A stretch of 64,000 nucleotides of DNA from Mesostigma viride (taxonomy: Eukaryota; Streptophyta; Mesostigmatophyceae; Mesostigmatales; Mesostigmataceae). Positions 40,146-50,575 of the stretch are shown piece by piece. The notes under the pieces were generated by a model. That model was given only the letters and a program-made list of their open reading frames with translations. It made no database searches and was not told the origin of the DNA. The stretch is taken from positions 5,142,146-5,206,145 of the forward strand of contig RPFO01000154.1 in assembly GCA_009746045.1 (NCBI GenBank). The letters are read 5' to 3'. The translations under genes were made by a program, and so were the position numbers. The first letter of the stretch is position 1; every line of letters starts with the position of its first letter.

Positions 40146-40350
40146 AGACCAGGCCTTGCTTCAGCTTGGGTGTCCCCAGTGGGCTGCTTGACCAAAGTAC
40201 CAAGTGGTGACTGGTGCTTACTGGTTGACAGCCGGTCCTTCAGGGTTAGGTACACCCTCCTGGACAGGAGTTGGTCTGGAATGCACTCCTACCAGCTGAG
40301 AATCATGCCTGGCCCTCCCCATGGGGTTCAGAAGAGTCGCCAGGACTTAA

Positions 40351-41691
40351 CCCATAGTCCGTAAACTACCCGACCTGTCGGGTAGTTTGACTAACGGTCG
40401 AATTTCGCGCCGCGCCGTGAGCGCCGCGCCACCTGTGACGGATGTCAGTGGTCCGGTGGGTCTGGGAACACTTAGGGACGAAGGTGATGCATAGGTTTGG
40501 GGGTAATATTCGCCATAGCCTGGTAATTACAACGTGCATTGAGAATGTATCACGTGACTTTGGCGGGAAAATTTCGCTCGCGCGCGCGTAATGAGATATG
40601 GCTGCCAACGTGCCGCCTTCACGAAATTTTTGCGTCTCACGGCTTGAAACGGTTCAGAATGTTGTTCAGAATGACGATGCATGATTTTCGTAGGTCAGGC
40701 ACCGCCAGACTTATAGGGTTAGGAAAATACAGGTAGGAAAATATGACTTTCCTGGTCGTCAGTTCCAGATGAGTCATAGCTTATCATAGGTCGATTTTCT
40801 CCCTATGGCCGGGCAATCTGCGCCAGCCCGGGCATCCAGTTTGGGTAAGGGACGTCAGCTGCAGCGTTTGCTGAGAATGCGGACTAGTTTAGTGGCCATC
40901 TTTGCACGGAACATCGACCTGGTAGCCATGGCGGATCATGAAGTATGCGGCTATGGCGGCCTTTGCCTGTAGAGCATCAGTATGTGTGAGATATGAGGGT
41001 CCCGGCCAGCGGAATCCGGGTAGGGCATGAACGAGCCAGGTACGACAACGTATTTGCGTGTTGTTTGCAGCGGAATACGTATCCCATGCATTATGAATGA
41101 CGATTTTATCCATGCATATTTCAGCAAGTTCCATGCCTGTTGTAAAGAGTGGTATTAGCCCTGAAAGTGCCCAGTTTTGGGCATTTCTTTGGAGTATACC
41201 ACTCCGTCAGTGCAGGTAGGCAACGTGTTTGTATTCCAGCACTTTTGGCAGCCTTTGATAGCTTGTTATAATGCATTATTGTGCTGCATGTCATAGATAG
41301 CTGTTTTCGCGCGCGTAACCCACACACATGTATGAGCACGTTATATAGGGGTAATGGGTTATCCGGGTGGTCTGACCCAAGGAAACCCCCATTGGACTAT
41401 CCAACTAAGTTGTCCAATGTTGGTATTGAGATTCCCTGCCCTCCCTGGGAAGTTAGGGGGGGGTAGACTTTTCCTTGGGGAAAAAAGATCGTCTTTTGGC
41501 CAGCTTTGACTGGAGCTATCATCCAAATGCTTTGAAAAAGCCAAGGTATTATTGCATATTCTGAAAGCCCTTGAAGTGTAGATACTCCTAGCATCTTGGT
41601 TGGGGGTATTTGGAGTTGTGGCCTGTGAGTTATGATTTTTTTTCATTTTCAGGGGTATAAAAGTGCCAAAAATGGGTCAGCGGACTATGGG
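40351..41691. mobile_element. piggyBac-like MITE (1341 bp, TTAA target)
   Basis: Terminal inverted repeats CCCATAGTCCG ... CGGACTATGGG are flanked by TTAA at 40347-40350 and 41692-41695; with flanking bases the inverted match is 18 bp (40344-40361 and 41681-41698). Termini starting CCC with TTAA targets fit piggyBac. A subterminal perfect hairpin (CTACCCGAC/GTCGGGTAG, 40368-40388) and two GCGCCGCGCC motifs follow the left end. There is no transposase ORF. It is unrelated in sequence to the G-ended TTAA elements at 4691 and 7944. Confidence 0.85.
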
Positions 41692-41698
41692 TTAAGTC

Positions 41699-42250
41699 GA
41701 CGCCTTTGGCCTCAAACAGTTAGGCCATGCAAGGGCAACCCGAATGCTGGTTCTTACAGGTTGCTGTACATATGTTTTCTAGTGCTTGTTTCCAACCTGT
41801 TGCTTATAAAGAACCTGGTTGTGTGACCATGTGGAACATGGTTGCCAGGGAGCCACATTCTGGGTTATATAATGCTTGAATAAAACATAATCATGTCATG
41901 TCATTCTCATGTTGTTCTCATGATTGTAATGTTTGTCTTGTGTAAAGTTCCAGGTCACCTATAAACCTGGAGATTGGGGTGGGGTTCAATTCCCCAGCAG
42001 AGCCACAGCCTGGCATGAGTGATTCCTGGGCTTAACACCCAGTGATGACATGGGCTCCCCAATAAGGCAGTATTTGCATGGGTGCTACCTGAGTCTCTTT
42101 GAGCATTAAAGGGAAAGGCTGGCCAAGGCGGGCGCCATAAGAACGGGCGCCTGTGATAACTGTGAAAGATCAGGAACTCACAATAATACGTTCTTGGCAT
42201 CCTTTAATCCCAGCCATTGGACTAGGTAATGTGCCTTGACTTTAATCTAG
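41699..42250. other. probable 3' flank of copia copy 2
   Basis: Non-coding. It contains GCTTGAATAAAACATAAT near 41876, a possible polyadenylation context, followed by CATGTCATGTCATTCTCATG repeats. The stretch around 41970-41995 resembles a tRNA T-arm but lacks the rest of a tRNA. Confidence 0.35.
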
Positions 42251-43429
42251 CACCAAGTTCCCAAGGAAAGGTTGGGAGCTGACCAAGGGGTCAGGGGATA
42301 ACCTGGGGTGACCTCTGATTCACTGGCCAGTACACCTAGCCTGGTCCAAGGGCATATATGTTGTTACCCAAAAGGAGGCAGGACCCTGGGCCCTATCAGG
42401 TCTGATCAACCCCAAGGGACCAAGTGGTCTGTGGCTGAGTGGGCACAAGCAAGGTTTAGGCTTGTTTCAAGCTGGTCCAGCTCCAAAAGAAGAAAGGGTT
42501 GGAGTTAGCATTTTGGGCAGCCAATATGCTAAGTGGATACAGTTTGGAAAGACCTTTCCAACGCCGTGCTGACCGCCTGAAACAGACAAGGGACAAGAAA
42601 GACATGAAGTCCCGAAGTCCTAGCCATCCGTGGCCGACTAGGGTGCAGTCCTCTGGTGTAGTGGACAGGACACGTGGCAGGACGTCCCTGCACAGGCTTA
42701 GCCTGTCTATCACTGTGGTCCACGTAGACCAGGAGGAGCAGCAGCCTGTGACTGGTGGGGTACTGGAACTGGCACAGGGCTGCAAGGATACTAGGCCTTG
42801 CAGGCCTGTGACAGGTCCTGTACTTCCTAGGTTGCAGAGTCTAGGCAAATCCAGTTCGTCCTGGCTCTGCACTGATGCCAGTGGACGTTGAGGATTTGCT
42901 TGCACGCCTGCACGTGCCTCGTCACGCCGATGGGAACGAGGAACAACACAAAGGATATAGCTTGGTCATGGGGGATGACCAGCTATCTCGGCAAGCACGA
43001 ACCGTGGGTGCCACCTTGGTCGTGGAAGTGCCCATCGTGGTCGTGGCCTGGTGCATAGATTTAAGGTTGCTGCCTTGCAACATTGGCTAAGCCGTGCTGT
43101 GAAAGACCAAGAGCTCACACCCGCTGGGAGCTCTTTCTAACTTCGGATCTAGGTAGTAAGATAAGACCTCGTAATTTACGACTCGGATGCTTTTTACCAC
43201 CCTCGGACGAAAAGTATAGTGTTCTAGACACCAGACGCTAAACTTAAGTCTGCCATGGTTATATCTTAACAACCCGTGGCAAGACTGCAACCATTGTGGC
43301 AACCCTTGTGCCCAGCGACATGAGTCGCACCGGATTCATTGTCCGCATCCAGGTAATCAACATCACGTGCTGCAAACAGATATATTGCATAACAGAAAAC
43401 CGGGATTGAATAAATTACATACATTTATT
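42251..43429. other. no gene recognised
   Basis: Several short ORFs on both strands (for example 42499-42891 plus and 42875-43090 plus) show no motif or repeat match, and none has a convincing start or splice context. Confidence 0.4.
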
Positions 43430-43678
43430 TCAATGTGTCGTTCCGACAGTATTTTTCCGAGCCCTGCCCAGCATCATTTGTAATGCTTTACAACTAGCCC
43501 TATGCCTATCCACTATATAGTTCTTGCAGTCTACCCAGCTATAGAAAATACCTACTTTCCCTGTGCCTCCATCATGTGCCACAGCATAGTAAAGTTGCCT
43601 AGATACATCACTATCCCAACCCCCAAGTGCTTCATTATATCTAATATTATTTCTACTATTATTAGTATTAGCCATCAC
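43430..43678 (-). CDS. small ORF with RNase H1-type hybrid-binding (viroplasmin-like) domain
   Basis: The 82-residue ORF starts MMANTNNSRNN. Residues about 29-66 read YYAVAHDGGTGKVGIFYSW, VDCKNYIVDRHRASCKALQ, which follow the hybrid-binding pattern: Y-A-V, G-I-F/Y-x-S-W, x-C-x-x-x-V, then a basic end. In RNase H1 this domain grips RNA-DNA hybrids; in algae and protists it also occurs alone or in retroelement proteins. No catalytic RNase H part is present next to it. It may be a short standalone gene or one exon of a longer gene or element. Confidence 0.5.
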   Translation of the reverse strand: MMANTNNSRNNIRYNEALGGWDSDVSRQLYYAVAHDGGTGKVGIFYSWVDCKNYIVDRHRASCKALQMMLGRARKNTVGTTH

Positions 43679-44850
43679 ACACGTCGTCTATCGCCAGCAG
43701 ACAGAGATAGAAAAAAGAAAGGAACCTTTTTACCTGTAGTGTGTGACCTGTCACAGGGGGGGGGATGCCAACTGGCTCTAATCTAATCACTATCACAGAA
43801 ATCAGGAGCTTTGCGCTCCTAATTCCATACAAGAGGGTAGCCTCCGTGATAACTGCCCGCCTTTTCGCAAGGACGAAGCCACGGAAACCACCCTAACGAC
43901 GTCCTCGGCTTTCGCAGCCAGGATGCTCACAACACGTCACAAGAACGACAATTCACAAACAAAACAACAAGGAAGGGCGCACATAACATCGCCTCCTACG
44001 CGTGCAGGCAAGAGGGACGGAGCAAGGCGGTTGGCTGCAAGCGATATATGGATACTGCATGACAAAACATACCTTGACGTTGCTCAGCCGACTTTCCTTG
44101 TTGGCTTGGCGCCGATTCCTAGTGTTGTTGTGCAGAGCCGAGCTCCCCGTCGGTGCCCAGTCGACAGGATGCCTCTAAGCCCTACACTATGACCGCCCTT
44201 TAAGCTAGACGATGCCGCCATTGACCACAGCCAGTTTCCCAGGCTGGCGGGTCCAACTCGGCTTTCTATCTCGCTAAATATTGGGCCGGACCTGCGCAGG
44301 CCCTGCGCTATTAAGAATGCACCTTGCGGCTTAAACACAAGGGCTCTTCGCGAGCACCTGTGGAAAACCTCTAGAACTACCTCCGATCCAGTGTTACATC
44401 CCGAGCCGGACAGAGCGAAAGATCTATCCTAGTATAAGGTGCAGTTTAATAAGACAGCATAGCCGCGTATCCGCATACCGCGATAGCAAGCAAAGATCGC
44501 AGTAAATTGACTAATTGAGCCGCGGTTTATTATCCTCAGCTAGGCCTTATAGCATGATTAATTAATCTAGCTATATAACACGGCATGTCATGAGGCAAAT
44601 GACATCCGCATCAGTGCCCCTTGGTCTGAGAGAGTCGTAAACACTCGTTTCATTAATCATCAAACCAAAGAGAGTGAGTCCATCGTCCTCAGACCAATTT
44701 CACCTAGCTGCGCTACCAAGCTGGCAAGTTGGTGTGCAGGCGCGCCGACATGCGCGCCGATCTTCCAGAGGCTTCAGACTGCCCTCGGGCCCCAACAGGT
44801 TCTGTCTGACGTCTAGGGCCGGCCCGGCCCCTAGAAGATCTCGTACTTCT
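43679..44850. other. no gene recognised
   Basis: Only short ORFs with no recognisable content. A poly-G stretch (43756-43765) and dense GCGATAGCAAGC-type sequence were noted. I see no tRNA or rRNA. Confidence 0.35.
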
Positions 44851-44859
44851 GGCTAGGCC

Positions 44860-45504
44860 CTGGCCAAGGCGTTAACTGCACTCAACAGGGAGGAGGGAGA
44901 GATAGGCCCGGATGGATTTGTGGAAGATGTCCTCTCCGAGTTGCACCCCAGCCTGTTGGAGATTGGCTCTCCTTTTGTGGCTCACCTGCTTCACAGGATG
45001 TTTGCACAGTCACCAGGACCTGAGCTAGATATGAGGCCTGCTGAGGGGCAGGACATGATGACTGCATTACCTGAGGCCTTGAAGGAGGCCTTCAGCCAGT
45101 TCCAGCCAGCAGGTACGTGTGGGGAAGGCTTCTTACCTGGAGTAATGTTGGAGCTGTCAGTTCAGCAGGGTGACTTTGACTTGGCTCCTTCTCATTCAAG
45201 CTCTGTCAGAGGGTGTTTCCCCTTGGAGACCTCTAACCTGTTCTGCAGCCTGGGGTTGCCCAAGTACACAGTGGAACTCAAGGTCCGTCTGACGCCCCTG
45301 AGGGTGCTAGTACCTTTGCTAGGTGCTAAGTGGTCTGTTGTCAAGGCCTTGCTGCAGTTCAGTGTGGCCCGAATACCTCCGCCACAAGCAGGACCCCCAG
45401 AAGCCCAAGGTGTACTCGGTTCTGGTGGGCGTACAGATCGTGAGTGTGCAGACACAAGACGCCCTCAAGGTGGGTGCTGGGCTCAGAGAGTCAGTTTGTG
45501 GTGA
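44860..45504 (+). pseudogene. unrecognised protein-like fragment
   Basis: The frame reads as a plausible protein from about 44860 (AKALTALNREEGEIGPDG, VEDVLSELHPSLLEIGSPF, then AHLLHRMFAQ) to about 45350 (LRVLVPLLGAKWSVVKALL). It then seems to shift to another frame around 45360 (YLRHKQDPQKPKVYSVLVG). There is no ATG at the left edge. The composition (Leu-rich helices, no low complexity) differs from the shadow ORFs around it. It lies 450 bp before a purine tract GAGGGGGAGA (45951), so it may be the end of a retroelement ORF; no family was recognised. Confidence 0.4.
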
Positions 45505-45948
45505 TCCTCTCTTATCCAGGCCGGGTCTTGCAGTCGCTTTGCTGCCCAGGACCGGTTGTGAAGGACCGGGCTGAGGAGGAGGAAGGAGAAAATGTTGGAG
45601 CAAGGAGGGGTTTTTGGACTGTGGTGTGAGGGGGGGATTCCCGGATGGATGATGGGGGGGGGGGGGCTCCAGTCCAGTTCTGATGTTCCAGTCCAGAGCT
45701 CCAGAATTCCAGAATGCTGATGAGATGACTTCCACTATTGCTGTGTTTATCTGGTTCTAGAGCAGTCTGATTAGGAAGTGACTGTTCTTCTCTCTAAGTA
45801 CCTGTGACTAGATGTTTATGAGATAGGAGGCCCTGCTTCAGGGATGTAAAAACCCATCTGCTTTCCCCAAGAGTTGGTGGATTTCTGTTAAGTGTTACTT
45901 CTCTTCAAGGAGCTAGTAGTTGATCTTTGGAACTGGTGGTTCCAATCT

Positions 45949-46780
45949 TGAGGGGGAGATATGTAACAAGCAAAAATGATTTGTTGTTACATCCTTTGTT
46001 TTGTGAACGTTTGGCTTTTATTCGAGGACTTTTGGATCAGTATTGCGAAAATCATAAGGTTTCCAAAAGGCGGTACTTGAAACTTGTACTTTGTCAACCG
46101 ACTGTTAGAAGCCCTTATTGGTCGTGGCCTGATCCACGTGGGGTTAGTTTGTTGGTCGGCACTACTAAGTCTTAAATGCTCCTTTGGGACTTTAGTGCTA
46201 ACTACAGACTCAGGATCTCATCATGTCTGGATTCTGCCAGGCTGTGTGTGGTGATGTTCTGTTTCGTGTGACTAGGATGGATAATGAAGATCTCGTTTGG
46301 AATTCCATGATTTTGATTGGTTCTCTTCAGGCTAAGGTTGAGGCAAGCTCGACAAGCACGTCGATATTAAGGACATGGGGTCGCCATTGTTGGCACGTTG
46401 GTTTTGATCCATCATCATGGTATAATAAAGCTTGTCTTTGTTGCATGTCCATTCATAAGAGCCCCTTTGATACTAGACTGCTTTCAGTTCCACAGAAGAC
46501 GTCTAGGGCACAACTTGTCTTTGTGTCTACAAGGGGTGTGGTTCCCTAAATCACGTGCTGTGGAATCTCCATATCAACGTTGCCCGGATATACTTGAAGA
46601 TCTGTGACTCAGGAAGGCAACCCAGGTAAAGATCTTTCATATTTGGACTGATGTTGATGATCAATTTTAGTCGTTATTACCATAGATAGGTCAATTTTTA
46701 AGGGTTTTGGGGTGCCACCAAGTATGGCATTCACAGTGATTCGGGCCGTGGTGCCCACAACCCCGTAACTAGGTCTTCAT
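45949..46780 (+). other. possible retroelement 3' end: polypurine tract and LTR start
   Basis: TTGAGGGGGAGATA followed at once by TGTAACAAGC resembles a plant-type copia PPT plus LTR start. TGTAACAA is mirrored by TTGTTGTTACA 20 bases later. No second copy of this LTR is in the window, so its end is not defined. The remaining sequence to 46780 has no recognisable gene. Confidence 0.35.
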
Positions 46781-46799
46781 CCCCAACGGGAGCACGAGT

Positions 46800-47320
46800 T
46801 TAATCAATTATTTAAATAAGGTCTTAGATAGCTAGAGCTCCCTCCATCCCATCTCATCCCACTCTCAACTGTACTGAGGACTAGTGCTCACGTAACGCTG
46901 ACGTGTTAATTAATGATCTCCCAGCGTAGTCATGTTATATCAAGGAGACAACCCTCCTAAAAGGATGTTATATCAATGAGACAACCAGCGCAGGCCAGAA
47001 ATCGGGAGAATCCGGACCATGGTAGCTCGAGCCTGCCGTTATCTTGTCCGCGTTTTCGAGACGTTCAGGATGATGAATATGAATGGAGATGGAAATGTGT
47101 AGCCTTGTGCATTGAAATTATGGCTGGCTTACGTGTAGAGCGACTAGATGACCTAGACGGTGGGGCCGGAAACAGCTTGCTTGATCAGGGCGTGTGTTTC
47201 GAGCCTGACTGGCCGGGAGTGTCTAGTGGTGAGCACCATTGCTGCGATCGCTCTCCCACCATTTACGAGGAAATAACCGCAAATGGAATACCACTGAAAA
47301 GGTCTAGCTAGTCAGTCATT
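46800..47320. other. intervening sequence with no recognised gene
   Basis: It follows a 19-bp direct repeat (46781-46799) that recurs at 48489-48507. An ORF at 46976-47311 has no recognisable content. Confidence 0.3.
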
Positions 47321-47323
47321 ACG

Positions 47324-48487
47324 TTAGCCATGCCATGATTCCAAAGGTCCAAGAACTGCACACGGTGCAAAGGCAAAAATCCGGAGGACGGCACTTTCAA
47401 ATGTGCGGCGGGAACCAAAAGCCCGCGTATGCCAGAAAACATCGTGTTGCTGCAGCGACGCGACGATGTGGACAACGAATCCAGTGCCAAGCTTGGAACG
47501 TCCGCAAAGGAGATCTGGCATCACAGGGTTCAGATGTGCGCAGATACTACGCGATCCATGCAGCCGGTCCACGACCTGTTTGTAGAGCTTGTGCCAAGGG
47601 GCAGCACCGAACAGATGTGGGTGACGTTGCAAAAAACACCGGACTTGACGGAGCATAATGTCTCGGCCATAGACTATAGTCTTTGACCAACAAACGGTGC
47701 AAGAGTTCAACAAGAGTCGTGACGAAACCGACACGATAAGAACAAAGACGGGAAAAACGATGCAATTGACTAAGATCAACACCATACTTTGCTGTGTGGG
47801 AAAGGAGACTGTGAATATCGGGGTAGCGAATAAAAGGAATTTGCTGATGTTTAGGATCCTTGCGCTTATCATAGACAGCCGTACGCCGGCCCTTCTTGTT
47901 ATGGGTAATGTTAAGATCGAGGTAATTGCAACTAGTATCCTCCGACGTGAGCTTTAACGTTAGGGACGCTTGCGGGTAGATGCCAGGCAGACCAGCTGTG
48001 ATGTACAAATGCCAAATGGGTTGCGAAATCAGGGTTGTCGAAAGCAATGACATCATCAATGTATGGACATGTGTGGATAAAACGCCTGATGAGAACATCA
48101 TCATTTGAGGCAATGAGATTCTCCATGAATGCAAGCTCATAAGTGTATAGATAGAGGTTTGCAAGGAGCCCGGCACAGTTAGTGCCCATGGGGATGCCGA
48201 TAGCTTGTTGGTATATATTGCCCGCAAAACAAATGAAGGTGTTATCAACATGAACATAGGAGATCCAATGAACAAGGTCAGCCTTCGTGATAGTATAATT
48301 AAAAGCATCCCGCACCGCAATCCCTGAGAGCCACGTTGCCGTGGGCTTGGTCTGAGAAACACGCACGTGCAGGTGGTTGCGCCCGTGAGGCCTACGTGCA
48401 TACAGACGAGTAAGGAGGCTATCTCGACGAGCTTTCAAATCGTGCAGATCTAGTGTGGTATATAGAGTGGCTATGATTTCACGTGAC
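47324..48487 (-). pseudogene. Penelope-like reverse transcriptase, C-terminal half
   Basis: Reading on the minus strand: ATLYTTLDLHDLKARRDS (motif A region, with the usual Asp replaced); NTFICFAGNIYQQAIGIPMG and TNCAGLLANLYLYTYELAF (motif B type G-I-P-M-G-T-N-C-A); then THTCPYIDDVIAFDNPDF (motif C Y-I-D-D). After a frame change come YLDLNITHNKKG, YDKRKDPKHQQIPF and RQVRCFLQRHP. This block pattern is that of a widespread RT group which I take to be Penelope-like (the kind with N-terminal GIY-YIG in algae). At least two frameshifts make it non-functional. The N-terminal half lies beyond the insertion, at 50576-51135. Confidence 0.7.
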
Positions 48488-48514
48488 TCCCCAACGGGAG
48501 CACGAGTCTAGTTA

Positions 48515-50575
48515 ATTAATTAATTAATTAATGGGTGGCTATGGGCATAGGTATACGGTTGTCTCCTTGACAGGTATACGCTTCTCTGCTGCTGTCTTAG
48601 AACGGCTAGTTCTCACGAGCCACGAGCCACGAGGTAGCCATGGCTGTCGGAGCTCATAACTTTCACGTTTGAGCCCCGAATTCAGCTGTGAATATCACAA
48701 TCGCTTCGTCTTTCTTCGACGCACATGCTGATATAATTTTCTATCTATACTATATGACGAGCAAACGCCCTTTGCCACCACGCAGCCTGGCGGCTGCGCT
48801 CGGCAATGAATGTCCGTCTGCAGCTTCGGCAGCAGATTCGCCCTCAAGCCCGGAAGGCAGCGGTGACACTAGTCGTGCACTGGTGGTTGCCCAGCCCCCT
48901 CACGGGCTTGCCTCGCCCTCTGCATCGCCTGAGCCTAAACGCAGCCGCCCTGAGGATCCGGCGCCCCCTGCCGAGCCGGGCTGGAAAGAAATCGACTTTG
49001 ACGCCAAATCAGCCGCATGGTGGACACACTGCAACGCAAAGCCCATCCATTTTATGAGCGCCGTGTTCTACGGGTCGCGCACCTCGCTTCTTGCCCTGTG
49101 CCGGCACCTTGACGACCTTGGTCGCCTCACTCCGCCTGGCAGCGTGGTCGGTACTTACATGCCGGATCTGCCCAGCCTCCCCCGCCCCCGCCTTCAGCTC
49201 ATCGCCCTCTGCTCCCTCCTCGGGCGCTCTGTCGCCGAGATCTGGGCCCCCACCTCCATGAATTCCACCTCCGAAATCCGCTCCATCATCAACCAGGCCC
49301 TCGTGCAGCACGTGACCCCCCCCGCCGCAGATGTGGCGGCCATGGGGGGCACGCTGGCTGCCGAGCTTCCCCTCCTCTCCTCCACCACCACCGCCACTTC
49401 CAAGCTCCTCTCCTCCACCTCCACCACAACCGACGCCCTCACCGCCCAGCTCCTCGCCATCGACAAGCGCCTGCAGGACAATGCCATAGCCATCGAATGC
49501 TTGCAGAACACCGCCGGCATCACCGCCCAGGCGGTGAAGGACATCGCCGCTCGGCCAGCCCCTGCTGGCCATGCCGGCGATGCTCCTCCCATCCCGACCT
49601 GGGCGGACATGCTTAAGCAGCACGCCACCTCCACCACCTCCGCCGTCGCCGCCCAGCTTAAGCAGCAGACGCTGGACATCCGCGAGGAGGCCGAGCTCGC
49701 CAAGCGCAGCCTTAACGTCATAGTCAAGCACTTCGACCCGCTGCAGGACGAGACCTCCGAGACCCTTGCCCGGGTGTTTGAGAACAAAATCCTTGTCCCC
49801 ATGGCTATCACTGGTAAGGGCAAGCCGCGGGGGGTGACCCGCCTTCCCCGCTCGCGGGGTAAGGCCGGCCCCTCCCCCTTGCTCCTCACCTTTGACACCA
49901 TGGCGGATAAGATGGAGTTCCTCAAGTGCCGCAAGCGGCTTGGGGGGACCGCCTACACGCTGGACGACGACTTGACCTTGACGCAGCAACAACGGCGACG
50001 GGAGCTATGGCCGACCTACCTCCAGCTTCGGCAGACGGCGGGGCAGAAGCCGGTCTACTGGAAGGGGGCGGACATCTACGTCGCCCACAAGCCCTGGCAG
50101 GCGACCCCTGCCGCCCCAGCCACCCCAGCCACCCCAGCCTAGGGACTATATAGCAGTAGTGTAGACTAGAAAGCTTAGTGACGTGGCCATGTATGCCTAC
50201 GTGATGGGCCCACACCCGCCCTTGCAATAGCCGTAGCAATTTCGAGTCATGCTTTGCCCATGAAGGGAGTTACTCTCTGCTGAGAGGCCATGTGTACCCC
50301 AGCTATAGCCTAGCCACATACCTTCCACCCCATATGTCATGCAGGCCTTCTAGGCCCTCTCCTCAAGCCGCCTTGTGTGCCTGTGCTTGTTTAGGAGGCA
50401 TGAACCATCATGGAGGTGCAGGTGTGCACCTAGTGCACCCAGAGCAGGTGATAGTTGTACATCCTACACCTGCAGGTTGTCGCCCTGATTGTATTACAAA
50501 CCCACAGATGCCCCTTTCTCAGGGCTATGTGTTACATATGCTCCCCACGGAGCTATGATTTTAATTAATTAATTA
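48515..50575 (+). mobile_element. LINE-like element encoding only ORF1, inserted in the Penelope-like RT
   Basis: The insert lies between TTAATTAATTAATTAAT (from 48512) and TTAATTAATTAATTAG (from 50561), which form a TTAAT-repeat target duplication of about 15-17 bp. The two halves of a Penelope-like RT meet across it. It carries one long ORF (48754-50142) of ORF1 type and a 420-bp 3' region, but no endonuclease or RT. Such ORF1-only copies would need ORF2 in trans from a LINE elsewhere. Confidence 0.65.
48754..50142 (+). CDS. LINE ORF1-like nucleic-acid-binding protein (462 aa)
   Basis: The ATG at 48754 gives MTSKRPLPPRSLAAALG (the frame is open further up to 48688 but starts there with GTG). 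Residues 1-85 are Pro/Ser/Ala rich with KRSRPEDP. A helical, Ser/Thr-Leu-rich middle (ALTAQLLAIDKRLQDNAIA) could be a coiled coil. The C-terminal third matches the LINE ORF1 RRM plus C-terminal-domain pattern: KRSLNVIVKHFDPLQDET, SPLLLTFDTMADKMEFLKCR, YTLDDDLTLTQQQRRRELWP, then WKGADIYV. It would coat the LINE RNA and act as a chaperone. The ORF is undamaged, with strong C-ending codon bias, unlike the decayed neighbours, so it is probably recent. Confidence 0.75.
   Translation: MTSKRPLPPRSLAAALGNECPSAASAADSPSSPEGSGDTSRALVVAQPPHGLASPSASPEPKRSRPEDPAPPAEPGWKEIDFDAKSAAWWTHCNAKPIHFMSAVFYGSRTSLLALCRHLDDLGRLTPPGSVVGTYMPDLPSLPRPRLQLIALCSLLGRSVAEIWAPTSMNSTSEIRSIINQALVQHVTPPAADVAAMGGTLAAELPLLSSTTTATSKLLSSTSTTTDALTAQLLAIDKRLQDNAIAIECLQNTAGITAQAVKDIAARPAPAGHAGDAPPIPTWADMLKQHATSTTSAVAAQLKQQTLDIREEAELAKRSLNVIVKHFDPLQDETSETLARVFENKILVPMAITGKGKPRGVTRLPRSRGKAGPSPLLLTFDTMADKMEFLKCRKRLGGTAYTLDDDLTLTQQQRRRELWPTYLQLRQTAGQKPVYWKGADIYVAHKPWQATPAAPATPATPA

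Larger units (their letters stand above)
24497..40343 (+). mobile_element. Ty1/copia-like retrotransposon, copy 2 (host of nested insertions)
   Basis: Coding parts are gag (24497-24960, 30793-31680), integrase (31730-32440, 37329-37900), protease (about 38130-38400), RT (about 38730-39540) and RNase H (39543-40145). Insertions are the minus PAT/DIRS-like element and the LTR element 32441-37328. Amino-acid similarity to copia copy 1 is clear in protease, RT and RNase H but far from identical, so these are two related families with the same unusual order. LTRs could not be paired. The 3' region is cut by the MITE at 40351 and probably continues after 41692. Confidence 0.8.

Noticed and set aside
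41940-42010. tRNA-like segment (GGTTCAATTCC with a T-arm-like hairpin)
   Set aside because: The B-box-like arm folds, but no acceptor stem, D-arm or 7-base anticodon loop can be built; at most a SINE remnant.
46976-47311. 111-residue plus ORF
   Set aside because: No motif, unusual composition or repeat support; overlaps decayed mobile DNA.
49009-49992. 327-residue Gly-rich minus ORF opposite LINE ORF1
   Set aside because: It is the complement of a C-rich third-position pattern in the real ORF1.
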